From Branchiostoma floridae (lineage: Eukaryota; Chordata; Leptocardii; Amphioxiformes; Branchiostomatidae), in contig NC_049984.1 in assembly GCF_000003815.2 (NCBI RefSeq), positions 24,759,957-24,807,064 of the forward strand: a stretch of DNA of 47,108 bases, in the 5' to 3' direction. Below the pieces are notes generated by a model. It was given only the letters and a program-made list of their open reading frames with translations. It ran no database searches and was not told the DNA's origin. The position numbers were made by a program, and so were the translations under genes. Positions 41,231 through 47,108 of this stretch are shown here, in pieces. Positions within the stretch are counted from its first letter, which is position 1; each line of letters begins with the position of its first letter.

Positions 41231-41830
41231 ACGCTTTGCGATTGGTCGCTTACTGGGTGATTGACAGCAAACTGAAACGACAGGAGGAAAAACGAAACCT
41301 GTTTAAAACTCGAGGAGGGAATTCGAAAGAGCGATTTGATGGATAGATTTGCTCTGCTTTGTGATTGGTCGGTTTCTGAGTGATTGACAGCAAACTAAAA
41401 CGACGAGAGGAAAACCGAAACCTCTTTAACATGTACTCGGAGAGTGAATGGACTGCTTGATGAACCGACGGTCAGATAACACGTGGTATTCCATTGCAGA
41501 TTTGCTAAGCTTTGCGATTGGTCGGTTCTGAGTGATTGACAGAAACTGCATGGAAAGACCAGAGAAAAACAATACCTGTTTGTCGTATACTCGGAAAGGG
41601 AACGGATGAGCGAATTGATAAACAGAAGGCTAGATAACACGCCGTATTCTATAGGAGATTTGCTCCGCTTTGCTATTGGTCGTTTTCTGGGTGATTGACA
41701 GCTAAGTAAAAAAGACCGTTGGAAAACGAAACCTGTTTAACATGTACTCGTCTACTCGTTTCGGAAAGGTTATGAGCGACTTAGTTAACCGAGGGTTAGA
41801 TAACAAATGGCATTCTTTTGTGTAGATTTG
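41231..41830. promoter_or_regulatory. Four tandem CCAAT + TGATTGACAG modules
   Basis: Diverged tandem units (spacing 123, 153 and 158 bp) each carry an ATTGG(T) box at 41241, 41364, 41517 and 41675. Twelve, 12, 11 and 12 bp later each has an identical TGATTGACAG at 41258-41267, 41381-41390, 41533-41542 and 41692-41701. CCAAT is the NF-Y site. TGATTGACAG is the composite PBX-PREP/MEIS (TALE) decamer, and NF-Y/TALE co-occupancy is known at early zebrafish promoters. Unit remainders (GAAACCTGTTTAACATGTAC, GATTTGCTCTGCTTTG) are less conserved. It could be a transposon array, but the preserved spacing suggests regulation. Confidence 0.6.
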
Positions 41831-41992
41831 CTCTGGTCTATGAAGTATACGGGTGATAAACGTTCTGAAACGCACAGAGCTTAACGCATTGGTCATGCAG
41901 TCATCCGTTATACGTTCGTTTTCCAGATAGTGGTACCAACGGACGCAGCTGGAATGAAGCAAGGTGTGAGGCAAGACAGCTCTTCCACACAT

Positions 41993-42483
41993 TTAAGTTG
42001 CACTTTCACTGCACTTGAAAGATACTCAACGAATTGCAGTGATAGAGAACGAATTCTCTTCCTTTTTGTGTATTCTGTCGCCTTCTAAGTCATACGGATT
42101 ACGCCATATGTAAATTATAAAAAAAGAATTCGGAGAAAATAACAAAACAGTGACGCAGTGAACGAACTCCGCAGTGACGCAAGCTTGACCCAAGTGCCAG
42201 CGCTGGTTCAGAAGTAGTCTGCATTCATCATAATCTACATTAGTATCTCAGTTCAATACCATCCAAGCAGAATATGAATTTCCTGATCAACTTTGATTTT
42301 TTTCCTTCAAAATTTAGAGTCGGCTTGCGTAGACGACTCTTAAAAGACCAGCAAGTAACCTTCGTGCCGACCTATTCCCTAGATGACATAGATGACCTTG
42401 ATAAACGATTAAGTCCCAACCATAGTGCGGAGAAGGTCGGGAGGCCATGGTTGACTATTAGTGACGGGAGATTCATTCCATGA
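41993..42483. repeat. Tandem duplication unit 1 (MITE copy D plus flank)
   Basis: Unit 1 consists of a MITE-family copy (41996-42200, left TIR AGTTGCACTTTCACTGCACT preceded by TTA; interior TCTAAGTCATACGG and CAGTGACGCAGTGAACGAAC) and a 280-bp flank: CCATCCAAGCAGAATATGAA, TTTAGAGTCGGCTTGCG, AAAAGACCAGCA, GATGACATAGATGACCTTGA, GGTCGGGAGGCCATGGT and GATTCATTCCATGACAT. The same order recurs at 42517-43468. Confidence 0.8.
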
Positions 42484-42516
42484 CATATAGGTAAATGTAG
42501 TTACATAATCTTATTT

Positions 42517-43468
42517 GGGCCACCAGTGCAGCATTGCGGGGTTCTAAAGATTACTCAACGAATTTCAGAGATAAAGAAGAAAATAATTTTTTTTTTGTGT
42601 TTGTTGTCTTTTAAGTCAAACTTTTATGAATTACGCAATATCGAAAGTTATTTGAAAATTGGCGAAAATAACACGACAGTGCCACTGTGAACGAACCCCA
42701 AAGTGACGCAAGCTTGACGCAAATGCGGTGAGAATGCACCTTTAGGGCCTTCTCATGATTTGCCCCCCCCCCCCCCTTCCCTCCAAACCAAGGTCAACGC
42801 TGGGTCGGTAGTATACTAGTAGTCTAAATTCATCCTAATCTATCTCAGTCCGATACCATCCAAGCAGAATATGAATTTCCCAATCAACTTCTTTTTTTTT
42901 TTTAAATTTAGAGTCGGCTGGCGCAGACAAAAAAAAACACATGAAGATAATTTTCCGGCAAACATGACTGATACGGTCAGAAAGAGGAAAATCTAACGAG
43001 TTATCCAGCCAATTATAAAGAAAATTTTAGTACTACAGATTTTTTAATCATCCACGGCTACAGCATCGCAACTTGGCTTACACAGCACCTCAGAGGTCAA
43101 TCTTGGTCTCGGAGCCTGTTTACATTCAAGGCGCAATGATGCCAGGAAGTGAGCGTTGGGCCAAAGCACAATTTGCACCAAAATCACACCATTTCCTACG
43201 CTTTTCATCCATGTTAGCGTTTAATGTCATTTCTCAGTAAATAATGAGAAATGTAAACTCAAACATAGATCCTCGGAAGCCTTTTATCCCATTTTTGTCG
43301 CGCACTACTTTACTACGGTCGCGGAAGAACTGGGGTGTGCACCGTTAAAAGACCAGCAGACACTCTTCTCGACAAACTACTCCCCAGATGACATAGATGA
43401 CCTTGATCACCAAACCAAGGTCGGGAGGCCATGGTCATCCATTTGTGAAGGAGGATTCATTCCATGAC
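42517..43468. repeat. Tandem duplication unit 2 (MITE copy E plus interrupted flank)
   Basis: MITE copy E (42517-42741, right end GAGAATGCACCT followed by TTA) is followed by the same flank as unit 1. The flank is split after TTTAGAGTCGGCTGGCGCAGAC (about 42929) and resumes at about 43345 with TTAAAAGACCAGCAGACAC. Thus about 415 bp of extra sequence, unmatched in unit 1, lies in unit 2. A C run (42763-42775) is present. Confidence 0.8.
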
Positions 43469-43947
43469 ATGCATAGACATAGACCAAGAAACAACTCTGG
43501 AGATCCCCAAAAAACACCACCAATACATCATGGTATCCCCCCTCCTCTGTAATTGGCAATTTATGAGCAAGGTGTTGGGCGGAGAAAGCCGTTTTGGAGA
43601 TCGGGGCAAATTTGGAACACCATTTTCCACATGCCATGGTTTTTCTTCTTCGGCGTAACTCCTGAAAACGTATGAGGGTATCACCAGAAGTGGGAAAAGT
43701 TGTGCCACCAAATTCTTTGCAAAAAGTAACCAAATAATATATACTTTTGTCTTACATTTATCATTTTAGTGTGGTGTGCACCAGATGGTGCATAGAGCGG
43801 CGCCAATCTCTGTACCAATAGCCCTTGGGCCTCACAACTTTGTGCAATCACTACAGCAGGAAGCTAGGTAGTGGTATGAGCGTTCAACTACCATACTGTT
43901 TACTGTCTACCATACTGTTTTGATGCCGACGAAGAAACTGCCCGATT
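43469..43947. other. Non-coding, no gene recognised
   Basis: The 108-codon minus frame (43407-43733) overlaps the end of duplication unit 2 and other frames, with no recognised domain. Confidence 0.4.
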
Positions 43948-44037
43948 TGTTCGTAGGCATCAGGGTCATGCCTCCTCATAATTCAGAGCTCGCTGACAAC
44001 TCGGCCCAGCTAAATTCTTGATTTGTAAAGGGGACTT
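43948..44037. mobile_element. Half-copy of the 19-kb palindromic MITE
   Basis: TAGGCATCAGGGTCATGCCT, CAGAGCTCGCTGACAACTCG and GCTAAATTCTTGATTTGTAA match the reverse complement of the left arm of 19018-19208. It ends AAGGGGACT followed by TTA. The other arm is missing. Confidence 0.75.
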
Positions 44038-44394
44038 TACCATGGAGAGCAGATCCTTTGGCAAGCATGAAATTCTGATTGACCAGGAATGCTAATGTGT
44101 AACATGTGGCCACATTTTGTTTGTTTTTCTGAGAACAGGCGAAAATCAATGCGCGCGCGGATGTCATCCATAGAATTAAGTCAGTGTAGCCTTATTGAGT
44201 TGAACGGGGGAATTTTGTAAGACTCATTTTTGGGTTAAACCGTCATTAGTAAAAGTGATTTTTCAAATGGGTGATTTTGAAATAGCCTATTGTTGCATGG
44301 GGAGGGAGATGGCTGAAATATGCTGTATTTGCTCTCAAGCAAATGTCGGCTTTTCTAGTATTCGTAATGTTTCTTTCTCCTGTCAAATCTTCAG
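44038..44394. other. Non-coding, no gene recognised
   Basis: Bases about 44100-44180 resemble 28530-28644 (GAAAA-CAATGCGCGCGCGGAT, GTCATCCATAGAAT), a dispersed repeat edge. Confidence 0.4.
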
Positions 44395-45048
44395 AACACG
44401 GTATCTCCGTTGTTCCTCAACCGAATGACTTGAAATTTGGCACAAGGGAAGAGTGGGCCAATACCCTCGGGCGTTTTTTTCATTTTTTCCATATCTGTCT
44501 CTTAAATGATTTTATTAAGGTTTTTTGGTCATCTTAAGACCAAAACTGTATATTTGGGCCCCCTGTACCCTGGTATTATAACCGAATGAGCTGAAATTTG
44601 GCACAGATGTGCCTTGATAAGTCCCCCATATAGATTCAATATCAGTTTTGGTGTACAGTACAACAAAATGCTTATTTTTGCGATTTTTTTACCAATTTTT
44701 GACCAAAAAAGGACACTTTTGGCCCCTGTACCCTGGTATTACAACCAAATGAGCTGAAATTTGACAGAGATGTGCCTTGATAATGCCCCCATATAAATTT
44801 AAGAACACTTTTGGTGTACAGTACAACAAAATGCTTATTTTTGCGATTTTTTGACCAATTTTTGACCAAAAAAGGACACTTTTGGCTCCTGTACCTTGGT
44901 ATTGCAACCGAATAAGCTGAAATTTGACACAGATGTGCCTTGATAATCCCTTCATATAAATTCAATAACACTTTTGGTGTACAGTGCAACAAAATACTTA
45001 TTTTTGCGATTTTTGGCCAATTTTTGACCAAAAAAGGACACTTTTGGC
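44395..45048. repeat. 163-bp tandem repeat array
   Basis: Three good units start CCCTGTACCCTGGTATTA at 44561, 44724 and 44887 (periods 163, 163 and 162), and a degenerate unit precedes them (about 44395-44560). Common words: GAGCTGAAATTTG, CACAGATGTGCCTTGATAA, TTTTGGTGTACAGTACAACA and TTTTTGACCAAAAAAGGACA. The long minus frame across 44672-45289 arises from the repeat. Confidence 0.9.
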
Positions 45049-45661
45049 TCCTGTACCCTGGTATTACAATTAAATGACCTGAAATTTGGTATAGATAGGC
45101 ATTAGATACTTGGTAACAAGATTCAAGTAAAATTTTTGACATAAACAACTTTAAAATGATTAATTTTGGCACTTTTCTGAGGGGAAATTTGTTTTCTTTT
45201 GGCCTCCTGACGTGACCTTCCGTGACCCCGCACAGAGCCACACCTGTGCGCGTCAGCCGGAGAGTTAATTGAATCAAAGACCTAGCCAATCAGCGAAGAG
45301 GAGGCCAAAGGCTAATTAATATTCATAAGCGGGGCCTCATGATCCCGTATATAGCAGTGTTCCCGCCAGGGGGAGCAAAGCCCGCCTAAGGCTCTCGCAT
45401 TTTAGACTATTCAGAAGGCTTTATATTGTATCAGTTCTTAGGGGCATATCTATGATAATCGCAGCAGTCACTTAACTTCTCTTCAGGAGTTTAGCGTAAC
45501 ACTGTTTCAGGTCAAACCGTCAAAGGCAACTAAAAACAAACTTTACCGTTACTGAGTTCAACAGTACTTATAACTTGTTATCCGAAGTTGAAACGCTAGC
45601 GATGGTATTTTCGCTGCGCTGTTAGCTCCGTGCGACTGTTGTTGACGGTCTTATAACGGTA
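45049..45661. repeat. Promoter-like duplicated module, unit A
   Basis: Starts as a fourth 163-type unit (CTCCTGTACCCTGG), then diverges. It carries AGCCAATCAGCGAAGAGG (CCAAT at 45286), GCTAATTAATATTCATAAGC (about 45311-45330) and CGTATATAGC (45346-45355, TATA-like). It then has CTCTCGCATTTTAGACTATT, GATAATCGCAGCAGTCACTT, ACTTCTCTTCAG and TTTTCGCTGCGC.GTTAGC. The same order recurs in unit B. A CCAAT-to-TATA arrangement suggests a pol II promoter on the plus strand, cellular or transposon-derived. Confidence 0.65.
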
Positions 45662-46414
45662 TATTTTGCACCCCTGTACCCTGGTATGAGTAACATTTGG
45701 TATAGATAGGCATAATATAATTGGTAAAATGATCCAAGTAAAATTTTTGGCATAAAGTACTGTAAAAGGCTTAATTACAGCACTTTTTTTAGGGGAAATT
45801 GGTTTTCTTTCGTTCTCCATGCCGTGACCTTTCGGACGTTCACCCCACAGAGCCGACATCTGCACCTGCGTCTAGCCGGCAGGAAGAGTTAATTCAATTA
45901 ATGGTTCAGCCAATCAGCGAAGAGGAAAGCGAAGGCTAATTAATATTCATAAGCGGGACCACACAATACGTTAACTTGAAGACTCAGGCCGTACAGACTT
46001 CTCGCCAGGATTTTTTCAAAGCGTCGGACAGGGGTCCGGGGGCCACCGAATGTCCCTTGCGGGGTCCAGGGGCAGGGCCACTGTGGGGGGGACCCAGGTG
46101 GGCGAAGCCCCCCCGGAAGCTCTTGCATTTTAGGCTATTGAGAAGGCTTCTTTTATCAGTTTTTTTAGGGCCATATCTACGATAATCGTAGCAGTCACTT
46201 ACTTCTCTTCAGCAGTTTGACTTTAAAATATTTCGGGTCAAAGCTTCAAAGACAACTAAAACCTCATAAACAACAAAGTTTAACTTTACTTAGCTCAACA
46301 GTATACAAAAATATTGTACGGGTTGCCATCCTTAGTTGAAGCGCTTATTTATAGCGCTAGTATCTTCGCTGCGCCGTTAGCCGCCGTGCGACTTTTGTTG
46401 ACGGTCTGATATCC
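45662..46414. repeat. Promoter-like duplicated module, unit B
   Basis: Second copy: CACCCCTGTACCCTGG, CAGCCAATCAGCGAAGAGGA (CCAAT at 45910), GCTAATTAATATTCATAAGC, CTCTTGCATTTTAGGCTATT, GATAATCGTAGCAGTCACTT and CTTCGCTGCGCCGTTAGC. The TATA-like word is absent here. A GC-rich insert (about 46010-46115) with GGGGTCCAGGGGCAGGGCC and GCGAAGCCCCCC replaces a shorter CCGCCAGGGGGAGCAAAGCC segment of unit A. Confidence 0.65.
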
Positions 46415-47108
46415 CTACGTCGCCGCCTCGCTGATATTCCCACGGACATGTTTCAAAAAAAATACCCAGCAAAAAACGCTGTTCTGCGTCAAATTCTATT
46501 CTATAAAACTCAGTGTTACAGTCTAAATATTTTGTAGAAGCACCGCTGTAGGAAAGAAGGTCCAAGCAATGTAAAACATCACGTAGCATGAAGTTCGCTG
46601 TCAACTGGCACACAGCACATGACTGTTTGAAACTCTAAGTCTAATCAACAGCCGTGTTTGATTGATAGCCGGCGGTCCTATGATGAAGTCGGCGAAAGGT
46701 GCGTTAGTTAGAAAATCTGCGTTTAGTTTTGATACGTAATTATAAGTTAGACAGTGGCGAGAATGATTATTTTCTCATCAATATTTCTCTTCAGAATTAT
46801 TTGAACTTAATTGTACATCTAAACAATTGGCTTACCTGTGCAATGTTTATATGATTAATGATCAGTGTACTGAAATCATGTGTAACGTATGGCTCCTAGT
46901 CAATAGATCAGCATTTTCTCTATAGTGACCACCTGTCTATAGTGGCCACATTTCCTAGTGCTGTTGTTGTTTGGCATAAACTTAGAACATTTAAATTGTA
47001 AGTAACTTTAAACTGCCAGAGTTTCAGCCCAATAAAACACTCTCAGCGCCAGGGTATGAACAGACTGACCAGACAGACGAAAATAAATCCTCGAACAAGG
47101 TTCAATCG
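46415..47108. other. Non-coding, no gene recognised
   Basis: Contains plus-strand AATAAA at about 47032 and 47083, so a polyadenylation site is possible. No exon is recognised and the window ends here. Confidence 0.4.

Noticed and set aside
43407-43733. 108-codon minus-strand frame
   Set aside because: Starts in unique sequence but ends inside the duplicated flank; no recognised domain and overlapping frames on both strands.
44672-45289. 205-codon open frame on the minus strand with repeated peptide motifs
   Set aside because: It is the 163-bp tandem repeat read through in one frame. Unit length is near but not always a multiple of three, no domain is recognised, and a second overlapping frame is equally open.
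45049-46414. Pair of LTRs of a compact retrotransposon
   Set aside because: No clear TG...CA ends, primer-binding site, polypurine tract or target duplication; the units are adjacent and grow out of a tandem repeat. Kept only as an alternative.

Overview
The window reads as intergenic and intronic DNA from an animal nuclear genome. The best guess is a cephalochordate (amphioxus, Branchiostoma). This is inferred from a chordate-type prokineticin-receptor exon, metazoan splice signals, CR1/L2-like LINE tails, tRNA-derived SINE heads and a very dense, diverse load of short palindromic DNA elements; no single feature proves the species. Two assembly gaps are present (20898-21376 and 27304-27478). 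Nothing bacterial (operons, Shine-Dalgarno sites, CRISPR, phage) is seen.

Gene content is sparse. The one confident protein-coding feature is the first coding exon (8238-8707, minus strand) of a prokineticin-receptor-like class A GPCR. It carries the N-terminus and TM1-TM3 and ends in a splice donor at the DRY position, where the aspartate is replaced by histidine. A predicted acceptor lies upstream at 8893-8894, so a further 5' exon is expected at higher coordinates. The exon encoding TM4-TM7 is not in the window. A second candidate is a promoter plus ATG-free first exon on the minus strand near 41.1-41.7 kb: a palindromic CRE, a CCAAT box, four tandem CCAAT plus TGATTGACAG modules and a GTAAGT donor. 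A small unidentified ORF at 12022-12327 (minus) has a CRE-like and CCAAT-containing upstream region but is weakly supported.

Layout: 0-8 kb holds TTA/TAA-flanked MITEs, a fold-back element (3.5-4.1 kb) and SINE-derived repeats. 8-9 kb is the receptor exon with a pentanucleotide repeat next to its donor. 9-14 kb is AT-rich, with microsatellites, a hairpin array, a tandem duplication and a perfect palindrome. 14.9-16.3 kb is a dimeric satellite. 17.0-17.8 kb is a tandem element carrying inverted pairs of octamer motifs. 18.5-22.5 kb has MITEs and a ~146-bp GC-rich minisatellite broken by a gap. 23-26 kb has a short duplication, a MITE whose pre-insertion site is found elsewhere in the window, and a LINE tail. 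26-38 kb is a mosaic of dispersed and segmentally duplicated repeats, reverse-transcriptase fragments, a 75/148-bp higher-order minisatellite, a 650-bp fold-back and further LINE tails. 38.5-41.8 kb has a LINE/SINE 3' end, tandem repeats and the candidate promoter. 42.0-43.5 kb is a tandem duplication whose two units each carry a MITE. 44.4-46.4 kb has 163-bp repeats merging into a duplicated promoter-like module.

The genes do not form a functional cluster. The main biological interest is regulatory architecture and transposon history.
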